Assembly (NCBI GenBank): GCA_963585895.1
Contig: OY757924.1
Span: 61,637,892 to 61,701,891, forward strand
DNA from: Sepioteuthis lessoniana
Taxonomy: Eukaryota > Mollusca > Cephalopoda > Myopsida > Loliginidae
DNA: 64,000 nt
Direction of reading: 5' to 3'
Part shown: one piece after another, positions 42,715 through 53,057 of the stretch
How the letters are laid out: every line of letters begins with the position of its first letter
Numbering within the stretch: the stretch's first letter is position 1
Notes under the pieces: generated by a model
What the model was told of the DNA's origin: nothing
Databases searched by the model: none
The model's input: only the letters and a program-made list of their open reading frames with translations
Translations under genes and position numbers: made by a program

Positions 42715-43385
42715 TGGCATTACGAAAGAACTCATGTTCTGTCATCTCAACGAAAACATGATCAAATATTACGAAGAATGCATATTTCGCATTTAAAACG
42801 AAAACTTGTTCGTCATTATTACGAAAAATGTTCTGCAATTACAAAGGACAAATGTTCTGTCATTACAAAGAACACATGTTTTCTCATTACAACGAAAATA
42901 AGTTTTCTCAAAACAACGAGAACATGTACGAAAAATGGATATTCTATAATTACAACAAAACCATGTTGTCATTATAACGAAGAAATATTCTACCACTACA
43001 ATAAACACGTGTTCTGTCAATACAATAAAAACACGTTCTGTCATTACAAAAATACATGTTCCTTCAATACTACGAATAAATATTCTGTATTTGAAAAGAA
43101 AACATGTTCTGTCATTACAACAAACATATGTTCTGTCATTACAACAAACATATGTTCTGTCATTACATGGAGAACTAGTTCAGTCATTATAAAGAACATA
43201 TGGTCTGTCATTATACCATAAATATTTTCGGACAGTACAAAGAACACATATTCTGTCATTACAACGATCAAATATTCTGTCATTACAAAGAAGTCATTTT
43301 CTATTTTTACAAGGAATACTTCCTTTTTAATTACAAAATAAAAACGTTTTGTCTTTATTACATGTGTTCGTTGTAGAACACATAT
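42715..43385. repeat. Minisatellite, 24-bp unit, about 26 copies
   Basis: The unit is TGTTCTGTCATTACAACGAACACA with variations. The GTCAT core recurs at 42812, 42835, 42859, 42883, 42907, then after a longer unit at 42945, 42968, 42993, 43016, 43040, 43063, 43087, 43111, 43135, 43159, 43183, 43207, 43231, 43255, 43279, 43303, 43327 and 43351. Most steps are exactly 24. Since 24 is a multiple of three, frames stay open on both strands (147 residues plus; 83 and 79 minus). Confidence 0.9.
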
Positions 43386-44240
43386 AAGTGGAAAATATTT
43401 CTTTCCTAGCTTCAGTAAGACTTTCTTTACATATTTAAGCTTGCGAACTCTTTATGTTGCTTTAAAGAATTAGTATGATATCAGATATCTTCATTTTTCT
43501 ATCTTTGGTTCAAGAATACCAACCCAAGAGCAAGAATATAAGTTTATAACTAACTTATAATTTCCTGATGATACTGTCAATCGTGACTCTTTACTTAAAA
43601 GTCACTTGGCACGGCATCTAATAAAACTTAATAAAAAGAACTGATAGAACATCAGGTCTCTGTCAAACATCAAAGGACGATTTTATATAAGATGTGAAAA
43701 TGTTTGAATGCCGTAGCACTTTTGATTTTGTTTGCAGTGCTCTTAAACCCTAGCAGGCCTTTTGACTAGAGCAAATTTCTATTTCATCTGAAATCTTAAT
43801 CTAAAATAAGCCACTGCTCAAGGGCGTTATTGTTGCCCACAAATAAGAGTATAGCGAAAATGGGCAACATGGACTGATAGCAGACAAATCCAATGAGAAT
43901 TTGTGTTGCTATTTGCCTTTGTTGGCTTTCAAACATTCTTGGCATTTCTTCAAATCTTCATATTCGTTTTAATCTTTGACATGAATGGTCGACTGGGAGA
44001 AATCAATGGAATACGATGACAACGACCACGACTTCAGCTCTGATGCAAGGTGTACTGAAAACGTGATGGATGTTTACTTGGAATAAGTTCACTAACACCT
44101 GAAAATAATATTTAATGTAATGAGACATGATGAAGAAGTGGATGACTCAATACTATTCGTATTACAAGCAGACTTCGAAAAAAGCACTAAAAAGAAAAAA
44201 AAAATATTGGTACTGGTAAGGATAGAGGAAATGAACAAAT
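43386..44240. other. No gene identified
   Basis: AT-rich with no recognisable frame or repeat. A-rich tract at 44190-44202. Confidence 0.5.
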
Positions 44241-44282
44241 ACTACTACTACTAATAATAATAATAATGATAATAATAATAAA
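44241..44282. repeat. (TAC)n(TAA)n microsatellite
   Basis: Four ACT/TAC units then about nine AAT units with two interruptions, immediately 5' of an R4-like copy. Confidence 0.85.
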
Positions 44283-44299
44283 CTTGCCCTTAAAGATTA

Positions 44300-44478
44300 C
44301 AAAACTTGATCTAGCGATGGAGGGAAAGATGATGAACTGGGAAATATTCAAAAATTGAAATTTGACAAAACTACCAAATGGTGAAGACAAAAACCAGAAT
44401 CCCTCAAAGAACATGTCACACAAGCATTAAAAACCGCTTAATCATGGCCAGCAGAGCATACCAATTGGTAACTTTAAA

Positions 44479-44518
<40 letters not shown>

Positions 44519-44841
44519 AACTTCACCGAAGAGTGGACTTCACTGTCGCGGCAAACCACAGTGAAAATCTAAGAAAATAAAAAAGGGAGACAAATACTAA
44601 GACCTTACCAAAAAACCTTTAAAACGTTATGGTATATGAAGGTGACTGTAATTGGTGCACTTGGAACAATCCTCAGAGGTTTGGAAAAGGTTTTGGATGA
44701 GTTAGAAATACGTCAACGTGCCAAGACCAAACAGACTAGATCATTGTTAAGATCAGCCAGAATATTGAAAAGAGACCTGAAGACCTGAGGAGATACCCTC
44801 AATTAAGAGACTATCAGCAAAACCTGTGGTGAAAAACACAC

Positions 44842-44843
<2 letters not shown>
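44300..44843 (+). pseudogene. R4-like LINE interrupted by (GAAA)n
   Basis: GGAAATATTCAAAAATTGAA, TTTGACAAAACTACCAAATGG, ATCATGGCCAGCAGAGCATA correspond to WE.CRKFQFDH..KW and HLIPARRP. A (GAAA)n expansion at 44478-44521 sits in the A-rich linker between the RPD and VDF motifs. After it come AGAGTGGACTTCACTGTCGC and GTGACTGTAATTGGTGCAC. The end GACTATCAGCAAAACCTGTG precedes (TAA)n. Confidence 0.75.
44478..44521 (+). repeat. (GAAA)n microsatellite inside an R4-like copy
   Basis: About ten GAAA units, apparently expanded from the lysine-rich AAAAAGAAAG linker. Confidence 0.9.

Positions 44844-44844
<1 letters not shown>

Positions 44845-44879
<35 letters not shown>
44845..44879. repeat. (TAA)n tail
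   Basis: About 11 AAT units between two consecutive plus-strand R4-like copies. Confidence 0.9.
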
Positions 44880-44880
<1 letters not shown>

Positions 44881-45795
44881 AAGGGAATAATGCTTACAGC
44901 AACTAGAATCAATACAAACAACTCAAGTATCAACAGAACAAAAATAACCGGAAAACAAAAATGGCGAAAAAACAACTGTTTGGATATTTCAATTGTTAAA
45001 TAAGCAAAATCTCACTCGCGAAAATATGGACAAAGCTATGAAATAAGCCTTAAGTGAGAGACTGAATCTCTTCTGATATCAGCACCGAAGAACACCCAAA
45101 AGTTTAATTATCTCACAGCAAAAAATAGACCAGATACAACAAAATAGCAGACGTAGCTTATGTGATGATGGAGACGAAACGATTGATCACATAATAAGCG
45201 AATGCTGTAAGTTAGCGCAAAAAGTATTTAAGAAAAGACATGACAAGGGAGCAAGGTGATCCACTGGGAATTGTGCAAGAAGTTGAAATTTGACTAAAAG
45301 AACAAATGGTATATGTACAACCAAGAACACGTTCTGGAAGAGGAAATGCACAACCTTTTCTTTGGTTTTCAGATACGAACAGATCATCTAATCTTGTTCA
45401 GATAAAAAGACCTTATGATATTCAACAACAACAAAATGAAATAACCAGCCAAATAGTGGACTCTACCGTTCCGACTTACCACAAGTTAAAACAAAAAATC
45501 GAAAAGTTAGATAAGATGAGACCTTGCTAGAAAACAAACAAAATAGTATTGAACATGGGACTGATGGTGATACCAATTGTAACTGGTACGTTCGGTACAG
45601 TAACCAAGATATTTTTATCGGAACAAGAGGATTTGGTAATAAGAAGGTTAGTAGAGATAATCAAAACTAACAGCTTTATTTATATTGACAAGAATAGTGA
45701 GAAGAGTTCTGAAGAGTTGAATAGACTTGATGTTTCTCAGACTTTAGCGAAAAAAAAAATTGTTAAAGCTGGTGTGAAAAACTCTTAAAATGAGT
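44880..45795 (+). pseudogene. R4-like LINE with knuckle and endonuclease
   Basis: Translation around 45140-45240 gives RRSLCDDGDETIDHIISECC, KLAQKVFKKRHDK; the first knuckle Cys is Ser/Arg-substituted. Then VIHWELCKKLKFD, KWYMYNQEHVLEEE, and a shifted endonuclease (IVDSTVPTYHKLK). A 79-residue frame (45549-45788) covers the C-terminal block (MVIPIVTGTFGTVTKIF). It ends GGTGTGAAAAACTCTTAAAA. Confidence 0.8.
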
Positions 45796-45824
45796 ATAAT
45801 ACTAAAGGATACAAACTGGCAAAA

Positions 45825-45964
45825 AATACGAGTAAGAGACTAGGCATGTCTGGATGGGAGAGGTGATCTTAGCAAAATTTTATTAGTTTCACAGAGCAGA
45901 ATCCCTTCCAGAAAACTAGACGCATAAAATTCTCAGGGATTCTGAGATAAAAACGGCCTCCCAA
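45825..45964 (+). pseudogene. R4-like LINE short fragment
   Basis: AATACGAGTAAGAGACTAGG, CATGTCTGGATGGGAGAGGTG and CGCATAAAATTCTCAGGGAT, TCTGAGATAAAAACGG: pieces of the KYE.RHDW..VI and HKILRDSEIKT stretch, cut off by a SINE-type tail. Confidence 0.6.
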
Positions 45965-46022
45965 TCAAGGCCTGAAGAGTATTAGATAACCCACGAAAGT
46001 TGATATGCCATTAAAAACCAAG
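45965..46022 (+). mobile_element. Isolated SINE/LINE hairpin tail
   Basis: TTAGATAACCCACGAAAGTTGATATGCC followed by ATTAAAAACCAAGAAACC: the shared 3' tail without head, just before the SINE-A at 46038. Possibly a severely 5'-truncated insertion. Confidence 0.6.
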
Positions 46023-46037
46023 AAACCTTACCAAACT

Positions 46038-46270
46038 GGGGGTGTCCTCGTGGTGTAATGGTTAAAGCGATTGACTGCAGAATCGTAGTAAGCGAGTTCG
46101 TACTCCAGTTGCGCTATTACGTTCACTTTCTGGCAAATACCCTTGGGAAAGGTATGAACCCCCTTATCCTCCCAGCTATGGGTTAAATAGTGCCACTTCT
46201 GTTCTTCTATGAGAATGGTTTTGGCATTAAATAATCTACAAAGGTTGATATGCCATTAAACAAAGAAACC
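46038..46270 (+). mobile_element. SINE-A, full-length, reference copy
   Basis: Starts GGGGTGTCCTCGTGGTGTAATGG; the A box is TGGTGTAATGG, and the B-box segment GCGAGTTCGTACTCC follows with near-tRNA spacing, so a Pol III promoter is likely. The body is TTTCTGGCAAATACCC, GGTATGAACCCCCTTATCC. The tail GGCATTAAATAATC..GGTTGATATGCC ends in AAACAAAGAAACC. The exact 15-bp duplication AAACCTTACCAAACT at 46023-46037 and 46271-46285 brackets it, so this is a recent insertion. It encodes no protein. Confidence 0.9.
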
Positions 46271-46289
46271 AAACCTTACCAAACTCTAT

Positions 46290-46600
46290 TCCATATGTTA
46301 TATGCCTCGTACACGTACATTTCTGAAATTTACCAGAAGTTCCTAGATGTCCCAAGAATTATTTGGGTTCACAATGAATTTAGTGTGCGAATTCAATACC
46401 GTTGCAAATTTTAATGCTCTCCCTTATAGATTTTTAGTTATACAAACTGAGACTCCATATGATGAAATACGTTTTTTGCTAAATCTGAGGTTTTATCTTG
46501 TTTTGATCGATTGAATTTATCGGTATTATAACCCATCCAAGCATATTTTATACATAGAGATTAGCGAATTCTATATATTGTTCGTTTTTATTCACATTTT
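46290..46600. other. No feature seen
   Basis: AT-rich spacer before the 19-bp minisatellite. Confidence 0.5.
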
Positions 46601-46605
46601 TAGGG

Positions 46606-46776
46606 TCATTTACATCTTTTGTGGTCATTTATACCATTTAATGTCATTTAGATCTTTTGTAATAATTTACATCTTTTATAGTTCTTTAGATCTTTTAATG
46701 TAATTCACATATTTTTATGTCATTTATATATTTTATATTAATTTACATCTTTTGTATTCAATTTGATATCCAAAAG
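46606..46776 (+). repeat. Minisatellite, exact 19-bp period, 9 units
   Basis: The unit resembles TCATTTACATCTTTTGTGG. Starts fall at 46606, 46625, 46644, 46663, 46682, 46701, 46720, 46739 and 46758, all 19 apart despite base changes, so the length is conserved while the sequence drifts. Confidence 0.85.
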
Positions 46777-46779
46777 TCA

Positions 46780-49235
46780 TTTCTTAAAACTATTTGGGAA
46801 CACTTTTATATAATAAGTAACTATTGAGTGGAACTATTTTGCGCACAGTTTCATATAATATATTCCTATCAAATATTAATGACACTTAAACAGATGGCCA
46901 TAGAGTAAATTAAATAAATATTTACTCCACATAATCCAGATCTTCTAAACTGGAGTCTCACTATAAAACGGGTTATAGTGCCATGTTCACAATTCATTAT
47001 TGGTATGATCTTATCAATTAGCCGAGGAATACTGTCAACATATGATAAGCCCTACCCACAGGACGATAAAATACTACAATAAAGGAAACTTATTGTTCTT
47101 TATTTTAGTTCTATTCAATTTTGAATAGAATCTATGTAGCCCTTTTATATAAGTTCCGAAACTGTCTGTAAAAGTCGAATTCTCAAATAGACGTTTGTAA
47201 TACTACTACACCATATAGACGCTTGCTCCACCACGGTTCTTAGCATTACCTTTTAGCGCTACAGTACCAAATAGACAATTGATCAACTACGGTTCTACCG
47301 GTTCTATGAGTGTAGCAGTATATCTTAAGTTCCATTCGGACTCCGTTGTAACATCGCGGTGAGAAAAAGCTACAAACACACAAAGCACGTCTGCTGGTTC
47401 ATTTAATAGGAAGTTTATTTGCTACCATCCTTTCCGGGTGGTTTGCCGACAAATGAGAAACAATGTATGACAATTAGTCAACTGCTTTAGAAAGGGATAT
47501 TTAAATCGTAGTGAGAACAGACAGCAGTGACAGACCTTGATATAAATGTTCTCGATTTCTATTGTGGTTTTTGCATGAGCCTACTTTACAGTCTGTCATC
47601 GTATCATCGCGGTGGGTGAGTGTGACTCTTTGCAGAGTTCACGGCCAAATACGTTTCATAATTTTCGACCCATCTTCCCATCTCTGTGGCAAGTGTCCAA
47701 CTGATTCTGTTTTCCTATTTTCTATCCTGCGTTCCCTTTGACGGCCTTTCCGTTTGATTTTCTTCCAGTTAATTAGAACCCATTGCTGATTTTCTGCAAA
47801 TATATTTCTATTTTTAACCCGGGCGCCTGCTGCTATCTCGACCTAGACTTAGTGAATCACCCGTTCACCTTCTCGATTGCTTCTCTCTTAAAATCTCTTT
47901 CCGTCTCTCTTGCTGCATCAAATCTCTTTCTTTTATATGTCTTCCTGTTTTGCTATCATCTGGTTGACTTCAAATCTAGCTATGAAACAACTTACTATTA
48001 AAACAATCAACTGAATTACCTAAACTTATTAAACTGACCAATTTTTCCGATGGATCCTGTATATAGAGAAAAATCATTGATTCAGGAGATCTGAATAAAG
48101 AAATACGTAGTTTCGGAGATGCGTGATGGAAAACGCATTGCAAAAGTGGGAACTGTATCGTCAGTTAATGATATCCTTAACAGCAAAAGACCATAGCGAA
48201 TACTTTTGTATATTTGAATACAGCTTTAAAAACAGGAATAAATTAAGGAGTAAATAAGTAAAGTAATAGCAAAAAATTCCTAGAAACAAAAGTAAAACAT
48301 GGAAGTTAACTAAAAAGTAGATATATGAATTGTCAGTAGGATTCTTAATACATTTGGGGAATTAAAAAATTTAAGAGAAAAATCGATTGAGTGCATAACA
48401 ATAAACATCCATTGCATTAGACAGTATTGCCAGACCATGGTTCAAATTTTGTGAAATTTTCCTTCCGCTACAAAGTGCAGGGTGTATAAAACACAAGTGA
48501 CTCTGATATTTTCCAAAGAAGAGGTGAGTACTGGTATAGATTAGCATCAGTCTCATCACAAGTCTATAATATGAAGTTGAAGATTAAAGATTGTTCAACG
48601 ACCCATAGATAGGACACTCCAAGAAAAATGCTGGAATAAGCACACAAAGAATATGTGTACTGATTTCTTTTATTTTGCAGTTAATGAACTAATAACAGAA
48701 AATACGCAAAACCTTCTTTATAAACAGGTGAAAATTCTGGCTTCATGAAATACACCTTGAACAAACTAGATTGAATCGTTGAAATTAATGCTCTAAAAAC
48801 TTCTAAGTCATGCAGAGAAAAATATCATTAACTCACTAATGTGGAAAAAATGATTCTATCTATTTGGTTTAGGAATATTTTATGAAGCCAGAATGTTTAG
48901 CTGTCAAAGAAAAAAGTTTGGGGTCTCATCCATAATATGTTGGTTTAATTCTAAATAAGATCAAAAAAATCAATAGAAATCCTCTGACTTAATTCCATAA
49001 TTTCACCAGGCGTTGTAAATATGATAGCAATTTCGCTTGCATAGAAATAGGTATTATTCCTTTTAATCTTGCTAAATTAAGATTTAAAAAATATTAAGCT
49101 ATTTAACCAATATCAAGGAAAAAATAGAATACAAGATATATTAACCTTTTCTTTCTTTCCTGCCGGCATTTTTGAGGAGTAATTAAAGGGAAAGACTTCG
49201 ACCAGAATTTAAACTCAGATCAAACACAAAATCCG
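46780..49235. other. AT-rich intergenic DNA, no gene identified
   Basis: The longest frame (72 residues, 47783-48001) has no family resemblance. A loosely repeated segment with AAATAGAC and ACGGTTCT occurs at 47185-47310. Nothing else is supported over 2.4 kb. Confidence 0.5.
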
Positions 49236-49239
49236 GCAG

Positions 49240-49611
49240 TCAAGTCAGCTGGGGCTGTATACACCAACTGCATTTCTGCAGAAGGGGAAAGACCTCCACC
49301 AATAAGTGTACTGGATTTGAGATTAAACAATCTGATGCTGAGGCTCCAAGAATGTTGGAGCTTTGGCGGATACTGAGTTCCCCTTAATTACAACCGCTCC
49401 CATGTCCTCTCTCGCCAGGAGAGATATGACCAGATCGTGTCGAATCTATGGATCAAATAAATCTATTTGACATTAAAACTATGTGCAGGCAAATAACTTA
49501 TGTTATATTGAATTGTTCTAAATAGAAGGGTTTGATCATATAACTGTGTCTAAACAAACCACTGATCTTTAATCTAAGTGTTAGTGATACATAGCAATAC
49601 TTGGGATACGG
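49240..49611 (+). mobile_element. Family X, head and body, tail lost
   Basis: GTCAAGTCAGCTGGGGCTG, TATACACCAACTGCATTTC, GAGATTAAACAATCTGATGC, GGAGAGATATGACCAGATCG, ATCTATGGATCAAATAAATC; the body includes ATATTGAATTGTTCTAAATAG. It runs directly into an R4-like copy at 49612. Confidence 0.7.
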
Positions 49612-50050
49612 ACATACAAATGGTTCGCCAATCTCGGCCAGACAACCAGACCTTAAATAATAATAACAAAAATGAGAAAAATGGTGGACTTTGCTGTCCC
49701 CGTTGACCACAGAGTAAAACTGAAAGAAAATGAAAGGAAGGTTAAGTACATGGACATTGCAAAGGAATTGAAAAGACTGTTGAAAATGAAAATGACATTT
49801 TTACCAATTGTTATCGATGTTTTTGGTACAGTCACCGAAGGGTTAATAAAGGTACTAGAGGACTTGGAAATAACAGGACGAATGGAGACCATCCAAACTA
49901 CAGCATTATTGAGATCAGCAAGAAGAGTTCTGAGGAATTGAAGAAATTTGCTGTCACTCAAACTTCAGTGAAAGTTTGTTAGATAAAGCTGATATAGAAA
50001 ACTCTCACGGAGAAAATAATAATAATCATCATCATCATATCGTGCTGGTA
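49612..50050 (+). pseudogene. R4-like LINE copy with open C-terminal frame
   Basis: Starts at the recurrent truncation point (GGATACGGACATACAAATGG, then TCTCGGCCAGACAACCAGAC). Frame 49672-49941 reads MVDFAVPVDHRVKLKENERK, KYMDIAKELKRLLKM, MTFLPIVIDVFGTVTEGLIK, RMETIQTTALLRSARRVLRN. The 3' UTR is AAACTTCAGTGAAAG and the end is TAA/TCA-rich. Slightly altered codons replace several consensus residues, and the 5' half is missing. Confidence 0.85.
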
Positions 50051-50052
50051 AC

Positions 50053-50088
<36 letters not shown>
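50053..50088. repeat. (TAA)n microsatellite between R4-like copies
   Basis: About 12 AAT units. Confidence 0.9.
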
Positions 50089-50090
<2 letters not shown>

Positions 50091-50440
50091 GACTTTGTTT
50101 TCCTGGCTGACCACAGAATAAAACTGAAAGAGTTTGAAAAATGGGATAAGTACCTCGATCTTGCAAGGGAATTGAAAAAACTATGGAACATGAAGGTGAC
50201 AATTACACCAATTGTAATTGGTGTGTCTGGAACAGTAACTAAAGGATTACTAAAGGGACTGGAGGACTTGGAAGTTGGTGGACGAGTGGAGACGATCCAA
50301 AATACTACGTTATTGACAACAGCCAGGATACTGAGAAGAGTCCTGGAGACATGAGGAGACTTGCTGTCACTCAAACTCCAGTGAAAGACCATCAGCTAAC
50401 CCTGATATGTAAAACTCTAATGAGTAAATAATAATAATAA
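50089..50440 (+). pseudogene. R4-like LINE copy, 5' end inside endonuclease
   Basis: Begins at ACTTTGTTTTCCTGGCTGAC (DF..LADH codons) directly after (TAA)n. It continues as KLKEFEKWDKYLDLARELKK, LWNMKVTITPIVIG, KGLEDLEVGGRVETIQNTTL and LTTARILRRVLET (frame from about 50118 to 50354). The 3' end CATCAGCTAACCCTGATATG leads to a second TAA tract (50427-50465). Confidence 0.85.
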
Positions 50441-50459
50441 TAATAATGATAAAAATAAT

Positions 50460-50535
50460 AATAAAACTACTGATTATAAAGATGATAGTGATACCAATTG
50501 TAATTGGTGCCTTCAGAATAATCCTCAGATACTTG
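50460..50535 (+). pseudogene. R4-like LINE minimal fragment
   Basis: GATAGTGATACCAATTGTAATTGGTGCC then AGAATAATCCTCAGATACTTGG: 70 or so bases of the IPIVIGA region after a TAA tract, with nothing before or after. Confidence 0.55.
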
Positions 50536-50689
50536 GTACTATGGTGTGAATAGATGACTTATCTAAAAGATCGTGCGGCCGAAGGAGAGACATTTTGAGA
50601 AGTTTTGAAATGTCGCCTGGTAGGTTTAGTGAAAAAAAGCCATCCGTTTTTTAGGTGTAATTTGTTTTGCATTTCGGACTAAAATACCT

Positions 50690-51542
50690 CAGTGGGCTTG
50701 GGTTGTAAAATGCACCGATTGCGTCTATGCGGAGAGACAACACCCCACCAACGTGTCTTCTGGATATGAAACTAAAACATCTGATAGAGAAGCTTAAGTC
50801 TTGGAACTTTCCGGAATGTAAATACCTCTTCATTCCCATGACTCCCATGTTCACTTTGACCCGGACTGGTTGTACTTTTTACGGTCATTCCTACAAGTCT
50901 AATAGAATGATTGTCCTGAGTAAAACACTAAATCATCAGATGGTGACGCTTCAGTCCTGGAGCTTTGGAGGATGTAAAGTACCCCTTTATTACTATCATT
51001 ACTCCCCGGCCAAATCTACCCTAACTGGTTGTACTGGCTACGGTTACGCCTATGGATCAAGTAAAACTAGTTTCCTGAGTATGACAGTAAACTGCATCTG
51101 ATTTTAAGGCTTCAGTCCCGGATCTTTGGGGAATGTGGAATACTTCATACCATTAATCCCAGTTCAACATGAGCGGTTAAACATTTTATGGTCTTATGTA
51201 CAGGTAAAATAGAATTGTTTTAACATTTAACTATGTGCAAAAATGACTGATGTTAAATTGAAATCTCAGTGTTATATTGCAATACTTGAAATGATCTCTG
51301 TGCAAATAAAACGATCAGTGTTAGTTTGCCTTACTGAAAACCATTTAATTCTGTCCAAACAGATAACAACTAAATAGAATTGTTAGCAATAATTGCAATA
51401 ATTTAACTCTGTGCAAACGAATGATTAATATTGAATAGAATTATTACCGTAAGATATGAATACTTGAATCCATTTAACTGATTGCAAACAAATGAGCTCT
51501 GGCTCGTTTGAATGTTACCTATAAACTATTCGTTTCTGAATA

Positions 51543-51591
<49 letters not shown>

Positions 51592-51645
51592 TTGGCATTA
51601 AATAACATGCAAGAGTTGATATGTCATTAAACCCAACTAGCCAAC
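50690..51645 (+). mobile_element. Family X, long subtype, with tandem heads
   Basis: Head GTGGGCTTGGGTTGTAAAATGC. A block of about 155 bp of head sequence repeats three times (starts near 50763, 50913 and 51073; landmarks CATCTGAT, TTCAGTC.TGGA.CTTTGG, CCTGAGTA). Body units follow at 51180-51540, then a (TA)n run (51547-51588) and the tail GATTTGGCATTAAATAAC..GAGTTGATATGTC. A 124-residue plus frame (50727-51101) crosses the repeated heads and is not a gene. Confidence 0.7.
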
Positions 51646-51649
51646 CCTA

Positions 51650-51803
51650 TTGAAAATAACAATGAACCAAAAGTTGCCGAAATGACCAGACTCGATCAAT
51701 GATATAAAAGGTCACAGAACCTAGTCAGGTGATGCTACACACGCAAGGCAGAATTAGGGGTTCTGTGTTCTGCGAAACCCAAAAAAGAAGCTTTCTGAAA
51801 AAC

Positions 51804-51834
<31 letters not shown>

Positions 51835-52380
51835 TGGGTGTCCCGAAAAAAAAAAAAACAAGCTATACAAGCGGTGAGTTGACGGCGTCTGATCAAACCA
51901 ATCAAATATACGATTTGAGCTAGATCTTATAAAATCTGTTATTCCATCGCGCATATTGTGTCCTTTATCAAAATCTACACATTTCCACGGTGTCAAAAAC
52001 GAAATGGAGAGAATGAATCAGACGGACCAACAATTGCAGCGATTTGTGAGTCTTCCCTCCCTTATCAGAAAATAGCAATCACTGACACAGCAGTATTCGA
52101 TGACGAAGTTAAAATATCCCATAGTTTGTTTACTCTGTTCTTAAGGGGTCAGTAAATAATGAATGCTTCTTAATGTATATGTCCTTGCCTTAACTGGAGC
52201 TTTAAGCATCACTAAATTGTACGTCTCAAGTTCTTTAGTTGTTTGTCCTAGTGTGTAATCCTTGAGGTATTTTAAAACCAAAACTTATACTTTATTCCAT
52301 GATCAGAGATTACAATTTTTCCGTGTTTGTATTGAGAACATATCGTACCAGGTAATACAAAATAATCTTTCCTGAAGATG
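51650..52380. other. No gene identified
   Basis: A (TC)n run lies at 51808-51832 and a poly-A tract at 51847-51858. Short frames only. Confidence 0.5.
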
Positions 52381-52384
52381 TTTA

Positions 52385-52775
52385 TTATTTCTCTTTCCCA
52401 TGTATCTTTCATGTTATGTTTAAAACAAATATTGTATGCATAACTCCCATTTAACTAAATCTTTTGTCGCTTCACATATACTGTCCATACTATGTTCAAA
52501 ACAAAGATTGTACACATGATTCCCATGTAACCAAATCTTTTGTTTCTCCCCATATATCTTTCATACTATGTCTAAAGCAAGGTTTGTACACATTCCTCCC
52601 ACTTAACTAACTCTTTTGTCTCTTCCCTTATATTTTATATACACTGCCTTAAGCAAGGATTGTACGCAGGATTCCTAAAGAAGCAAATCTTTTGTCTCTT
52701 CCAATATATCGTGCATACAATGCCTAAAACAAGGATTGTATACATAAATTCATGTAATTGACTCTTTTATCAACA
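52385..52775 (+). repeat. Minisatellite, exact 76-bp period, 5 units
   Basis: The unit is near TATCTTTCATACTATGTCTA, AAACAAGGATTGTACACATG, ATTCCCATGTAACTAAATC, TTTTGTCTCTTCC. The ATTGTA anchor falls at 52431, 52507, 52583, 52659 and 52735, each 76 apart. No frame is conserved. Confidence 0.9.
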
Positions 52776-52859
52776 AGACTATTATTAAATGATGGTTCAC
52801 TTAAATGGTAGACACCTGAAGAAATTTAGTTGGTAAAATAGCCATGGCGTAATCACTAT

Positions 52860-53010
52860 CAACAAACATCAAGACTAGTCTTAGTTCATCTTAGTTCACA
52901 CAATACAAAGGCACGCTTAACATAGTGTTGATAGTCAGAGAGAATGGGATACTAGACACAAGTTCAAACTCTGGACGTGCATGATCAAAATGGCTTTGTT
53001 AGTTGTGCTT
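52860..53010 (+). mobile_element. SINE-C head, degenerate
   Basis: GATACTAGACACAAGTTCAAACTCTGGACGTG carries a B box (AAGTTCAAACTC) in the context shared with SINE-C. Downstream sequence is too decayed. Confidence 0.45.
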
Positions 53011-53057
53011 AAGTAAGTAGACTACGAAAAAAAATCAGTTCTAACTCATTGCAAAAA

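Noticed and set aside
42778-43221. 147-residue frame as a gene
   Set aside because: Entirely 24-bp repeat units; no transcript signals or conserved domain. Kept only as a finding.
42730-43260. Steroid-receptor-like palindromes (GAACA..TGTTC) at minisatellite junctions
   Set aside because: The half-site spacing is two bases rather than the three of the known element, and repeats generate it by default.
42715-43385. CRISPR-like array
   Set aside because: 24-bp units are contiguous without unique spacers, and the context is eukaryotic.
50727-51101. 124-residue frame
   Set aside because: Crosses three tandem copies of the non-coding family X head.
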